Assembly: GCA_032358255.1 (NCBI GenBank) | Contig: JAULBX010000670.1 | Location: 1-64,000, forward strand | Origin: Heterotrichella gracilis | Taxonomy: Eukaryota; Sar; Xanthophyceae; Tribonematales; Xanthonemataceae | DNA length: 64,000 bases | Direction of reading: 5' to 3' | Made by a program: the position numbers and the translations under genes | The notes under the pieces: generated by a model | What the model was told of the DNA's origin: nothing | Database searches by the model: none | Seen by the model: only the letters and a program-made list of their open reading frames with translations | Shown: in pieces, positions 23,901 to 34,574 of the stretch | How positions within the stretch are numbered: position 1 is the stretch's first letter | How the letters are laid out: every line of letters starts with the position of its first letter

Positions 23901-26700
23901 GGCTGGGGTACGAGGTGGGTGTAGGGTTTAGGGTTTAATGAGTAGGGTTTGAGACTCAGGGTTTAGGGTTCAGGGCTGGGCGCAGGCTGGGGGTGCCAAC
24001 GCACTGGTGGAAGGGGCTGGGGCACGAGGTTGGTGTAGGGTCCGAGTCTTAGGGTTTTAAGTGTTTGGGGGGACGCAGGCTGGAGTGCCGGGCCACTGGT
24101 GGGAGGGACTGATCCCCAAGATTGGTGGAGACTGGGGTAACTTTCCAAGATTTATCATGTACCTCTTTACCTCGTTTCGCCCCTCGCCCAGACCAAGCGC
24201 ACCTACCGCGGCACCCTGAAGCAGCTGCAGAATTTAGCTTAGTGTTTAGGGTTTTCCCTCTCTTTTCAGGGTTTATAGTTAGGGTTTTAACCCCCTTTCG
24301 CCCCTCCCGCAGGCCGAGCGCACCTACCGCGGCATGCTGAAGCAGCTTCGGGCAGAAACTTCACTCTTCAGGGATTAGGGTCATGCATACAGGCTTTCCA
24401 CCCCCTGTCTCCCCCCTTCCAGGCCGAGTGCACCTACCGTGGCACCCTGAAGCAGCTGCAGGATCGAGTTTAGGGATATTTAAAAAAACCCTTAGGTATC
24501 TCAGGCTCTCCACCCCCTGTCTCCCCTCCTGCAGGCGGAGCGCACCTACCGCGGCACCCTGAAGCAGCTGCAGGACTCTGGCGTCGAGCTGGTAGACATG
24601 GACATGCAGCTGCTGATGGACGTGTATGCCAAGTTCACACCCGACCTCATGTTCATCTTCCACGAGATGCCCAGGGAGCTGGGAAGGTGAGCCTGACAGC
24701 AAGTGCTCACTGCTTCCAAAGCGTTACAGTATCTAGCAGGTTTATTTGACAATCAAAGCTTCCATGTGAGTGTTTTTCAATATGTTTTGTACTAACAGTG
24801 CACTTAATTGTGCACTCGGTACTAGCTAGTTTCATGCTCATAATGCAGTCAGCCTTGCGGTAGCTCGCGCCAGTCGACTCTGTCCTTGCATGAACCAATA
24901 GTAAACAAAAAGAAGAGTTCTGTTTTGTCTTGCAAATAGGTAGTGACAAATATATGCCAATATAAAATGTGCTGTTTTGCGCAGGTACCTGGCCATGCAC
25001 AACTACAACGTGAGCTTGTCACATCTTGTGAACAGCATCACCAGCCCCGCAGTGGCAGGGTTCATGCGGGAGATGCTGGACAAAGACCCCGAGGAGTCGC
25101 CAACCTATGAGGAGTACCTGGCTGCAATCAAGACACGTGAGTTGGGATCTCTCACATGCATGGCACGGGGCGCAGGGTGGGGACTGCCTTCACAACCACA
25201 ACCACGCGTTTGGCAAGGAAGGCTTCGTAAAGCACCGGCTGATGTTATACCCCATGGTGGTGGGGTAGGTCGTTCTTATGAAGTGGTAGCAAAAGAATAA
25301 CATTGCTTAATGCAATGACTGATCAATTGTAGATGTAAACAGAGGGGTATCATTCTTTTTCTTTGATTGTTTTGGGTTCAAATAAATGGTATGGTGCACT
25401 TGCAAGCGTGTAATAATTTGTGTGTGCACCCGCAGACGTGCCCTTCCAGGTCGCCATGTGGGAGGCCTACTTCGATGACCTCGACCTGGACCTCATAGTA
25501 GTCCCCACCACGCCCATCACCACCCGCCCCATCTACGACGTGGAGCCCTTTGCCGAGATAAACCTGCTGCGGGACCACGTGTACAATGTATATGGCAGGG
25601 CGCACACCGCGGACACCCAGGCCAGGATCCCCAGCATCTCGGTGCCCATCGGGTTTGCCCTGGACGACCTGCCGCTGGGCTTGATGTTCTACGGGAGGCC
25701 AGGCAAGTCTTCGGCATTTGAGCATTGCAGGCATTGCCAATCATTAAAAATAAGAAGAAAGGGAAAAAAACGTGTGTGAATGTGCACAAATAAGCGCCTG
25801 GCGGGTGCCTGCATAAAAATGCATGCATTAGTACTGGCAGGCTGGGGGTCAATGCCCATCGGGTTTGCGCTGGATGACCTGCCGCTTGGTCTACGGGAGG
25901 CCAGGCAATTGCATGCCCTGCTCAGGGTTTACCCTGAACCCTAAACCCAAACCCTAAACCCTGAAGTGCATGCCCAATGCTCGTGCATGCATGGAAGATG
26001 GAGTCGAGTACATGCTAGTATACGCAGGAGCGTGCATGGTGGAGCACCTGCATGCATGATGAGATGCAGTGTAATTTCCTTCTGTTAGGGTGACCTGCTG
26101 CTGGGCTTGATGGTCTACGGGAGGCCAGGCAAACGCATGCATGCGTGCGCATTGCGGGCAAGCGTGCACTGTGCAGTGCAGGAAACATGGATGGATAACT
26201 GACCAACTGCACGCATGCTCAAATGCGATGGGTTCTTTCTGTTATAAAATCGGTTGTTGGCCAGCTCTCCACAACTACCTGTAATGCGTTCATTGCCATC
26301 GGTAAAAAACTCTTATAAAAGCTGCATAGCTATCAAATATAATGTAACTATTTAATTTATTAATTAAATAGTTACAAAATTTGTAATTATTTTATGTCTT
26401 ATAAAAGTCTGGGGTGGTGCAGGAGACGACGGCAGGGTGCTGGGCTTTGCCAAGGCCCTTGAGGACATCTTTGACCCCATGCCGCCCCCGCCCGCCACCC
26501 CCGATTGCCACGGCTGCTCGGCTGTGATACACCCTGTCGAGGTCTCTGTGCCCGACAACATCATGCTGGACTCGAGTGCAGCCACTGGGGGGCTGCCTGG
26601 GGGGACTGGGTGGGTGCTGGATTTCAAAGGGGAGTGCGTGCTCAAAGACAGGCTGCGATTTCCGGCCAGTGGGGAGTGGGCAGTCTTGAAGGAGAGCTGA
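20984..26700 (+). CDS. Amidase-signature family hydrolase with N-terminal signal/anchor
   Basis: Hydrolyses amide bonds using a Ser-cisSer-Lys triad; the substrate is unknown. Exons are 20984-21044, 21577-21800, 22066-22207, 22532-22696, 23151-23336, 23775-23914, 24535-24686, 24985-25136, 25436-25702 and 26423-26700. Phases close, giving 588 residues. Intron 9 begins with a GC donor (CCAG|GCAAGT). Exon 1 encodes a hydrophobic leader ([12 protein letters not shown]), which suggests entry into the secretory path. Catalytic motifs are PVAVKDSID (Lys124), [13 protein letters not shown] (cis-Ser200) and [16 protein letters not shown] (nucleophile Ser223). C-terminal motifs VPTTP and [18 protein letters not shown] are typical of the family. 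Seven or more partial exon copies lie in its introns. It could be a fatty-acid amide, mandelamide or allophanate-type enzyme; the sequence alone does not decide. The family assignment is secure. Confidence 0.92.
22989..23048 (+). repeat. Ghost copy of amidase exon 5 catalytic region
   Basis: About 150 bp before the true exon 5, an AG acceptor is followed by a degenerate copy of the [10 protein letters not shown] coding block running into ctctgcacagacacaggc, the codons of the CTDTG motif. It is shifted out of frame, so it cannot substitute for the real exon. Confidence 0.8.
23430..23515 (+). repeat. Ghost copy of amidase exon 5 3' end
   Basis: A degenerate copy of the exon segment from gcgcatcccgc through ggtgtatgg-ttcag to gagcccatg lies about 95 bp after the real exon 5. 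It contains an in-frame stop (cacctag) and ends in a donor-like sequence. Confidence 0.8.
24186..24580 (+). repeat. Four tandem copies of the amidase exon 7 5' end
   Basis: The unit 'pyrimidine tract, AG, gc-gagcgcacctaccg-ggca-cctgaagcagct' occurs at about 24186, 24303, 24412 and 24525, at a spacing of roughly 110-117 bp. Only the last copy continues into coding sequence ([19 protein letters not shown]). The earlier three run into stops or non-homologous DNA. Confidence 0.9.
25851..26131 (+). repeat. Two ghost copies of amidase exon 9 3' end
   Basis: Copies of the sequence coding [12 protein letters not shown] and YGRPG, including the GC donor context (ggccaggcaa), lie at about 25851-25906 and 26089-26131 in the intron after exon 9. 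Both are internally deleted. Confidence 0.8.
26344..26375. repeat. AT-rich perfect hairpin in amidase intron 9
   Basis: Arms 26344-26357 and 26362-26375 are exact reverse complements (gtaactatttaatt) around a tatt loop. The hairpin ends 46 nt before the acceptor of exon 10, so it could bring the branch region and acceptor closer together. That role is inferred. Confidence 0.7.
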
Positions 26701-27503
26701 GTTGGGGAGTTTCCAAAGGTGCTGCAGCAGGTAACCTCGCCTAGAAAGATGCTAGCAGGGGTGCGGATGGGGAACAGGGTCTTCTAGACTGAGTGGGAAC
26801 CATTGGTGCCTTTCCAATGAACACCACAATTTAAAGTATGCAGCAATGGTTCTTTACAGATTTTACACACAGTGTGGGGCACAATACCCTGCTGAGGTTC
26901 AATAGGTTGATGCTATGTGCCACATAGGAGGGCATACTACGTCTTATATCTTACGTGTTTTCCTCCCCTGTACCGTGCATAGCGTGTAAGGGGTGCTAGA
27001 GGCTGGCCGTTGCCAGCAGTTCTTGTGCTACGTACATTGCTGGCTGCACGTTGCTTTTGCCAAATTCAGATTGATTTGTGCGAAGTGCACGAGCCTTCGG
27101 GTACCACTCACTGGGTAGGAGTAGGAATGGTCTGTAGCGCAAAGGCTGCTTCCCCAAGGGACAAACAAAATCCAACTTGATATTTAATATATATTACAAT
27201 GTTTGCAGCACGCTTGACTGGCTTCCTGATTGAAAAACAGGTAGGATCAATGCTCTCACACAGCGTGAGAAAGTGAAGGACGAGGGCTACATCTTACCAT
27301 AACGTAAGAAACAATGGCTAGATCTTATCAACTGAGCACATGATCAAACACTAATAAAAGCAATTACCCTATTGTCCATTGAAAGCAATTTCTGTCTAAA
27401 CAAGACAATATCTGACCGTCAAAAAAATCTTGAGATTTTTGTAGTACAGTTCTGTATGAAAGCATTAGTTTTCTCCACAGGCGTGCTAATCGTCACAGTG
27501 TGT
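26701..27503. other. Convergent 3' intergenic region
   Basis: Spacer between the stop codons of the plus-strand amidase and the minus-strand GH24 gene. No further gene is recognisable. It must hold both 3' UTRs. Confidence 0.5.
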
Positions 27504-28789
27504 CTATTTGGGTATCCATTTGCGAGAACACTGCTGCTCCCAGTCCTTGCCTCCCGGGGCTTTGCTCCGCTGCACCACACACTTCTTCTTCTTGTCCATC
27601 CTCAAGCAGTCCGGCACCTTGACATCTGCTTCAGTGCAACTGCCTCCCTTGGCACCCGGTTTGAGCACAATGTAACCTGTGTCTGGTGGCTGCACAAAGC
27701 AAGCTTCCACTTTAAAGAACGACGCAGGAAGCTCTTGTCCACTAGTGCGGCCAAACTCCCACAGCTGTTTCCTGGGCGCCAGCCTTATAACATACTCCTT
27801 GAGCTTGGGATCGTCGCCAATACCTTTGGCCACAGTATCCCACTTGCAGGCGCCCACCTTGTAGAGGGTCTTACTTACTTCACGCTGGTGGTAGGTGTCA
27901 AAGGCAACTGCACGCATGTCGTCGGCCATGAACTCCCAGTCAAGTCCCAGTGACTTGGAAAGGACGTGGTAAGCGTCCTTGGCAATCTTCAGAAAGGTTT
28001 CATCAGCTTGTGCCTGGGTGATCACTGTGTTGCAGGTGGGATCCACACCGCTGACAGCCCTCTTAGCGTTTATCATGCCGTACCCAACTGTCCACACATC
28101 CCACCTCTTCTCACCAACAAGGTAGCCGCAGTACCCATTGAGCTTGCACTTCTCGTTACTCTTCACGAAGTTGAGTGCACGCTCACTGAAGGCTGTAGCT
28201 CTGTTCCTGCGGTAGCAATACCCTGCCTGCCTGTTTGGCTCTTCACCAGTTGAGTGCGGCAAGCTTCCCGGGCACCTCTTCAAGTCTGTATCCGTATCGG
28301 AGGCGCAGTACTGGCGTTTGCTGGGCGGGAAGGTACCACCGGTGCAGCAGAACTGATTCCCGGTGCAGCAGTATTCGCCGCATTTTCTGGAAGGAGGGCA
28401 AGCTGTACATTGCACAGGGCACAGCTGTTAGGAACCTTGTATGGGTAACCGGGAGCCATTTTATATAAGTTCTCCAAAGTAGCACATACTCACTTGGTAG
28501 AGGTACACACCCGAAGTCAACGCCGCACCTGGTCCCTGCAGGCAGAGGGAGCTACCTGAGGGTTCATACACCCACTAAAGTTGCGGGGTCGGCAGCAGAG
28601 AACTGCGCAACACCTGCAGGCACCCGCCTCACCTTCAGGACAGCAGTAGTTAGTTTGCACAGGAAAACCAAGGTCGTAGTTCACCGTGGTGCAGGAACAG
28701 TCCGAGTCGGCCAGCGCTGGTAGTGAATTTGACACTATGGTGGCCACCACCAGGGCCACGTGGGCCCACTTGAGGAGGACCTTAACCAT
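27504..28789 (-). CDS. Secreted cysteine-rich protein with phage-type (GH24-like) lysozyme domain
   Basis: Predicted to be a secreted muramidase-like enzyme cleaving peptidoglycan, useful against bacteria. Exon 1 starts at the ATG at 28789. Its donor is either at 28529 (CAG|GTGCGG, preferred) or 28556; both keep phase. Exon 2 is 28424-27504. The product is about 393 residues. The signal peptide is residues 1-27 (HVALVVATIV core, cut after LPALA). About 100 residues with paired cysteines follow (YCCPEG, CRCCAVLCC, EYCCTGNQFCC), recalling granulin- or carbohydrate-binding-type modules. The second half resembles GH24: FVKSNEKCKL with a candidate catalytic Glu, DVWTVGYGMINA, VITQAQADETFL and MRAVAFDTYHQ, then LAPRKQLWEFG. 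The Glu-to-Thr spacing is longer than in phage enzymes because of an inserted Cys segment. The domain is common in phages and bacteria, so transfer is possible. The family call rests on motifs only. Confidence 0.8.
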
Positions 28790-29226
28790 CCTGCCTGCGA
28801 TTCACGACAACTTTGGGTTTTCGTGCGATGTGCGTAAAATGAATATCAAAGGGCACCGCGCGAGGCTGGCACCACCTTTTCATAATGTAAGTAAGGGTGA
28901 ACCAATGCTTGACCATATGGGGCAATACAGGGGACGGGACAACCGACAAAAGGCCATGGCGACGTGCGCCATATGGGTGCATGCATGCATGCAACTACAA
29001 TGAGCAAGGGGCGCAGCCTCGCCAACCTCCATCTCCACAACCACACCCATCAGCCACAGCAAGAGTTTCCTCTATCAATGTACACGTGGCACGAGGGCAA
29101 CAATGCAACAGCAGGAAGGGTTGCAAACGCTGTGTCCCTCCGGGAGAGGGTTTCGCCTCGCAGAGAGTGTTGCGGTTTCTAGACCGCATGTTTACGCTTA
29201 CGCTGCAGCAGTGCGACACGAATGGG

Positions 29227-29331
29227 TTATCGCACTGCAGGGCCCAACATCGAGAATGTTACCCTGGGATTCGAGACCGGCGGTCGAGAATCCCAGGGTC
29301 ACATTCGAGATGGGGCCCTGCAGGGCGATAA
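29227..29331. repeat. Long foldback, about 48-bp imperfect arms with tiny loop
   Basis: The left arm begins ttatcgcactgcagggccc and the right arm ends gggccctgcagggcgataa. Nearly all bases between them pair (cgagaatgttaccctgggattcgagacc with its partner, a few mismatches), leaving a loop of about 3 nt. A transcript would form a hairpin of about 105 nt, the shape of a microRNA precursor or a small foldback transposon. Confidence 0.8.
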
Positions 29332-29969
29332 AGGATTTATCGCACATGCCAAATGAATATATATCAGCTGCACAGCTCCAACCAGTCTATTTTGCATGCA
29401 TCTGTTCACGACGTACACTGGCAAGCTTGCGAGAAGCCAGCATAATATTGTGGCATGCTAAATAGCTCACCATGCAGCAAAGGTTCACTCCATCACGACG
29501 GTCGCACGCTGCATGCTTAGATGCCGCGTGATGTTCTTGCAGCAAAGCCACTGTGCCTACTCTGCTTTGACTGTGTGTTTAAATAGATGTTTCCTGCTTC
29601 ATTTTGCATAGCATCAAGCAGCTACATTCAGTATCCCACAACATTGCTCAGTACTGCGTGCTCATGTGCCACCACATCAACACGGCGTGGCTGCGAGTTC
29701 GTCAGAGCGTTCCAGCAGTTACTCTCAAAAGTAAGGTCTGCAACGAGCACTCCATTGCACAGATAAGCCTGCCATTTGTCCATCACACAGTGCGTTCTGC
29801 GTTGTCCATGCTAGGTTTTCAACCAGGCTTGCATGCAGCATTGCGTGCGGGAAGGCCTGTTCATTCGTTTGGTTTTCGTAGGCTGGATCTAGTCACTGTA
29901 GTTTGGCAAATTAGTTGGCAGATACTGTTCGCGTTTGTCCAGGAGATCATGCTTTCGAACTTTTGCCAA

Positions 29970-30155
29970 TGACACAAGTGTTTTGGCAGGGGTACAAGTG
30001 TGTTGGCAGGGAAACATGCGTTGGTTTGGCAGGGTGATATCACAGTTTGGCAGGGTGATATCTCAGTTTGGCAGGGCGATACCCTAGTTCTGGCAGTGCA
30101 ATATCCCAGTTTTGGCAGTGCAATATCTCAGTTTTGGCAGTGCAATATCTCCCCT
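29970..30155 (+). repeat. Degenerate tandem array of a 20-23 bp unit
   Basis: About nine successive units of the type cagttttggcagtgcaatat occur. The early units read ttggcaggg and the later ones ttggcagtgcaatatc. The array decays toward its 5' side. Its function is unknown. Confidence 0.75.
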
Positions 30156-30509
30156 GCCAAATTGACGGGGAGCCATCCCCAATTTGGGGGGTGAAATACG
30201 ACCTCGACAAACCCTGGTAATTTCCTACTGTAGGCCATTTGGCAGTGCGATAATATCCAATAAATACCGTTTGTATTCTTGTTACGGATTTACAGTCTAT
30301 TTGACAGTCACATTCGGGGAGCCAACCCGGGCTCGCGGTTCAATGCTTGTGAACCAGACACGCATTAAACCCAGCTGGTCATATTATGCCGCTCCAATCA
30401 ACCCACCTGGAGTTTGTAACAGCACACTTCACAAAAACAACAAACTCTAATGGGCACATGTTGACAAGGCAGGAAACGGTACGTTTCCTGATATTACCAA
30501 TATCTTATT

Positions 30510-31002
30510 GCGTAGTTAAGGGGCCACTGGCTCGCACCAGGGCACCGATCAGCCAGAACGGCTGGTCAAGCATCGGCCTTAGCCAATGCCAGCATGCATA
30601 GCACGCAAAAGGGTTTGACGTTTGGTGTACACAGCAAAGGAGCCTTGAATTGCAAGGAGTTGCAACTCAGGAATGAGCTTGGCAATCACACTGGGAGCTA
30701 AGCCAGTAGCAGTCAGGGCAGCAAAGGTGGAGACAGGGATAATTACTGTAAGAAAAGAAAACAAAAGAAAACAGACGCCAAAGGCGTAAATAAGGCGGCA
30801 TAGCAACTACGCATAGCCCCCAAGTCAAGTCAGTCAGGGAACCCGTCCCTTGGGGGTAACGTTGACTAGCCTTCACAGAAAGTGTAACCTCAGAGCGCAC
30901 CAACATAGAAGGCTAGTTAGGCCTCAAGGCCTTAGTAATACTTGACCAGCCGTTCTGGCTGGTGTGGTGCCCTGGTGCGAGCCAGTGGCCCCCTAACTAC
31001 GC
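30510..31002. mobile_element. MITE-like element with about 64-bp terminal inverted repeats
   Basis: The terminal inverted repeats lie at 30510-30573 and 30938-31002. They begin gcgtagtta and share ggggccactggctcgcacca with few mismatches; an agccagaacggctggtcaag core follows. The interior of about 365 bp has no transposase-like ORF, so the element is non-autonomous. No clear target-site duplication was found. It lies 230 bp beyond the 3' end of the G-patch gene. Confidence 0.8.
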
Positions 31003-31232
31003 CTCTGTGCGTTCCCCTTCTTTCTTTCTTTCTAGAAGGACCCAGACTGGGCCAGGCTCTGGAAATGTCACTCCGACTAGTTCTACTAAACATGTCAAAA
31101 CGAAGTCAACTTGGAAGACTTGTCAATTTGAAGCATTAGAGGAAGCTGGCACTACGGCGGTCCTACATGCAAGCCCTCGGCACCACAGGCATTTTCTTAA
31201 AGCTGCATTGCCGCATATTGCATTGCATGCCG

Positions 31233-34200
31233 TCAGCTGTCCTCATCAGAGTCATCTGCAAACGCCGCCACTGCTGGGCGCAGCGCGGGCTTTCTGGCGG
31301 CAGGCTTGGCGGGCATGGACATCTTACCCACAGCCTGCAGCGCCCACAAGCACGGCTTATAAGTGCAGGGCGTGGCATATATGGTTTACATATATAGCAA
31401 TGGCTTACAAGATACCTGTGTATTCAAAAAGGGACCTGTATCATACAAGAAAACTCATTCCCAGGTACATGGTTGGTCTGCAAAAGGGAATGATCACTTC
31501 CATTGACCTTGGCAATTTTTATTCTTGCCATAATGACAATAATGGATATTGCCAAGGTCCTTGCCAGTGCCATTCTCAAATGCAGACCAACCATGTATGC
31601 GGGAGTGGGAATTTTATGCAATATTGTAGTTGGCAGGGCCACAGCCCAATGATGCAAAATATGTGCGCAGAACAGGGCTAATTCAGTAACGAGCACTCCA
31701 GCACCGCCCACGTACCATGCTTGGCGCACTGGGCTTCCCCATGGCAAGGTTGAACTGTACCGATGGCCGCGCCACTGCCAGGGGGGGTGCACTAGTGGAG
31801 GGTGGAGAAGTGGGTGGCGGGGGGACATCATCTGGTGGTGGTGGGGGAGGTGCCTCTGCCAACCCAGCCTTCGCTTGTTGCGCTTTTTGGAACCTGCGCA
31901 AATCGCATCAGTTCAGAGTTGCAAAGAAAGGCAGATCAATTGCTTGAGCCTCGTTGTGGTGCAAGTGACAGGTTGAGCGAGGCTGAGTAGATCAATTAAG
32001 TTATCAAAATGCACAAGGCATTACCTACCACTTTTATGGAAATGGCACAACGTGGGGATTTGTAAAGATTCTGCATGATGCGCACATCAATCAACATGCC
32101 TAGACCATTTTCAATATTGCAGTCAAATCTAGAGCACTCTAAATGATAATCCAACAAGATCACCCAACACATCCGCCCGTGTGGCCACCGTTATGCAAGT
32201 GTAAAACTTCCATTATTAAATCATTTTAATTGCACGCACTGCTCGTTCAGCTTTGCCAGCTCCTTCTCCACCCTCCTGCGCTCCTTCCTCTCTCGCTCCC
32301 CCTTGGTGCGCTCCTGGTCCATCACACGCAGGTCCACCAGCCGCTGCATGACAGGTGGCAACGCCTCAGTGCAACCACGTGAGCACAACATCGACCCAAC
32401 TGGGTGCAATGTTGGCACACTACACGCCCATGTTGACCCAGCTGCGCGAACCACCAACCGTTGCATGACAAGCGGCAACGCCTCAGGCCAACGTATACAC
32501 AAGTCATACACCAATGCCCCGTTGTAGGGTTCAGGGTTTAGGGTTTTAGGGTTTTACACTAAACCCTAAACCCTAAAACTGTACCTGCAACCCTGCTCAG
32601 GCTGCACATGATGTAACGGGCACCCTAAACCCTAAACCCTTGTTTAAGGATGGTCAGCACATGCGCCCAAGCGTGCCTACCTTTCTGTGGTGGTGGTCGT
32701 ATGAGCTGAGGTGCACCTCCATCTCCATGGCTGTCTTGTACTGCTTGTGGCAGGTCTGCAAAGGGGGGGCGCAATCACAGGCAGGCTGAGGGGATGTCAC
32801 ATGGCGCCAGGGGGGCAAGGGTGATCATCGATGACATACTTATTTACTTATCAAGTTACATGCATCAATGACGTAAGTATGGTCAATGAATGATCAATAA
32901 TCCATAAGGATGATCATCAATAATATAAGGTTTACGAGTACGATGCCAGCATTCACATTCACATCCACATCCAGCATGCAGCTCAATGCATTCCCCCACG
33001 AATGCAGATGCCAGTGGAATCAAACAAACATGCAATGCCCAGCACCATGGTTGCTTACATCGCAGTAGAACACTTTCTTGACTTCGCTGATCTCGTCTTG
33101 GATCCGTTGCTGCCACTGCGCCTCCAACTACACAAAGCGCACACACACCAGGGTGGTAATATCCCAGGAAAGGAGTTTGTTGGAGAGGGGACAAGCTGCA
33201 AGGCAGGCGCCTGTTGGCAGCATATCCAGCCCTTGCCTCAGACCCGCAGAAAATTGCATTGTGCCGTCACAAAGCAAGCTTGAAAGGCCTGGTTGTTGAT
33301 ACAGGACGGGCACCAATCTGGCAGCTACCTCTCGGTCTCGAGCCTTTTCTTCGCTCTCTTCAGCTTGGACCTCCACCTCTAGCCTCTTTCGAGTGAAATT
33401 CTCGGCCTTGGTCCATTTTTCTTCTTCCTCCTGCTTGCCTAGCCCCAGTCGAAGACCAGCTTCTACTCCCGCCTTGACAGGCTCAACAATCCCTGGGATT
33501 GGCAGATAAGAAGCAAATCAGTCCTTGACCTGTGCATGTTGTCCGTGTCACTCTGGGGCGAGACGGTACGGGTATTACAATTATTATTCTTGTTCTGACC
33601 TGTGCAGGGGTACTTGTTGTCATGCTTATTATTATTTAATTCTTATCCTTATTCCACGATCCATGTACTCAATAATATTCTTCTTAATTTGGTGGCCAGT
33701 GCAGCAGGTGCAAAGGAGCAAATTCCCGTACCATCCTCGTTCCTGCCCAGCCCTTGTCCCTTCCAGCCCATCTTCTGCAGCATCTTGAACCCCAGGTTGT
33801 TGTCCGGGATCGCCGTGCTTGTGCTGGCCCCTTGTATGTCCCAGGCGTTCTCTGCTCGGTGGTCGATAGGCAGCGCATAGTCCTCCTGGTCTGCTAAAAG
33901 GGCTTCCTCCTGCTCTCGCTGGGCACACAACAAGACAAGCCTGTGTCAGTATCAGCAAGGTGCCTCCTCCCGGCAATACCTTGGCCAGTGGCCCTCAACG
34001 CCATGAGTGGCCCAAACAGCCAGCTTCTTTCTGACCAACAGAGTTATTGCTGGGAACCTCACCTCTTTTTCTTTTTTGACAGGCGAATCATGCCTGTCAG
34101 TGACCTCCCAGTCAAGCGTCAAGCCAGCGCCAGTTTACTCCAGGTCCAGTTGGCTTGATGCTCGGCATGGGGCCCACTGACAGGCACGATAGCCCTTTCA

Positions 34201-34574
34201 GAAACGAAAAAGGAGTTTGCCTCCCAGCAATAATCGTGTTGTTCAACTACCCGCACACTAGTCATATGGCTGCCATGGGGTGACGCCCAAAACAGACGTA
34301 CTATTCTGCTTGCTGAGAACTCCTCCCCTCTGCCAGCTTGTAGTCTCCGATCCACCACCTGGAACTGTGTCAGGGGAATGGAGGCATAGGCAGAACCAAC
34401 CCCCGGTGGTGGTGGGCGAGCATGTGTTGTTGAAGGCATGGGTTGTTGGGCATGGGCTGGCCATCCCCCCGCTGGCTGCGACTGGACGGCCCCTTCGTAT
34501 GTTGGCCTATACTGCGGATTCGGCACCGACGCATCGTCTGCCGGCCGGTCAGAAAACTTTGTCCTCTTCGACAT
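31233..34574 (-). CDS. G-patch and C2H2 zinc-finger protein (GPATCH8-like), putative splicing factor
   Basis: Nuclear RNA-processing protein; G-patches bind and stimulate DEAH helicases. Exons on the minus strand are 34574-34302, 33918-33732, 33492-33329, 33127-33059, 32755-32681, 32343-32240, 31893-31716 and 31334-31233. Phases close, giving 383 residues. The G-patch is at about 129-175 (NLGFKMLQKMGWKGQGLGR, then NEDGIVEPV). A charged helix follows (KQEEEEKWTKAENF), then a C2H2 finger joined across an intron (FYCD, TCHKQY; Cys230, Cys233, His246, His252) ending in SSYDHHHRK, the hallmark of the GPATCH8/ZNF804 type. A basic coiled coil (ERERKERRRVEKELAKL), a Pro-rich tract and an acidic end (FADDSDEDS) close the protein. 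It lies head to head with cactin, another spliceosomal protein. The donor of exon 1 is the least certain junction. Confidence 0.88.
31466..31602. repeat. Imperfect foldback in the last intron of the G-patch gene
   Basis: The left arm (31466-31520) contains acatggttggtctgca and accttggcaat. The right arm (31545-31602) contains their reverse complements in order. Mismatches and small bulges lie between the two matching blocks. The element is wholly intronic. Confidence 0.75.
32526..32579. repeat. Head-to-head telomere-like tract in a G-patch gene intron
   Basis: G-rich telomere-like units (agggtttagggttttaggg) at 32526-32556 are followed after about 3 nt by C-rich units (aaaccctaaaccctaaaac) at 32560-32579. 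This makes a self-complementary inverted telomeric motif. A further accctaaaccctaaaccct tract lies at about 32621-32640. Confidence 0.85.

Larger units (their letters stand above)
28790..31232. other. Repeat-rich intergenic region
   Basis: About 2.4 kb between the 5' end of the GH24 gene and the 3' end of the G-patch gene. It holds a long imperfect foldback (29227-29331), a short-period tandem array (about 29970-30150) and a MITE-like element (30510-31002). No gene is supported. A 123-codon ORF at 29604-29972 has no recognisable features. Confidence 0.55.

Noticed and set aside
29604-29972. 122-residue plus-strand ORF in the repeat-rich spacer
   Set aside because: Composition and sequence show no domain, signal or coiled coil, and the region is otherwise noncoding and repetitive.
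30962-31681. 239-residue plus-strand ORF
   Set aside because: It overlaps the end of the MITE-like element and runs antisense over the final exon and last intron of the well-supported G-patch gene.
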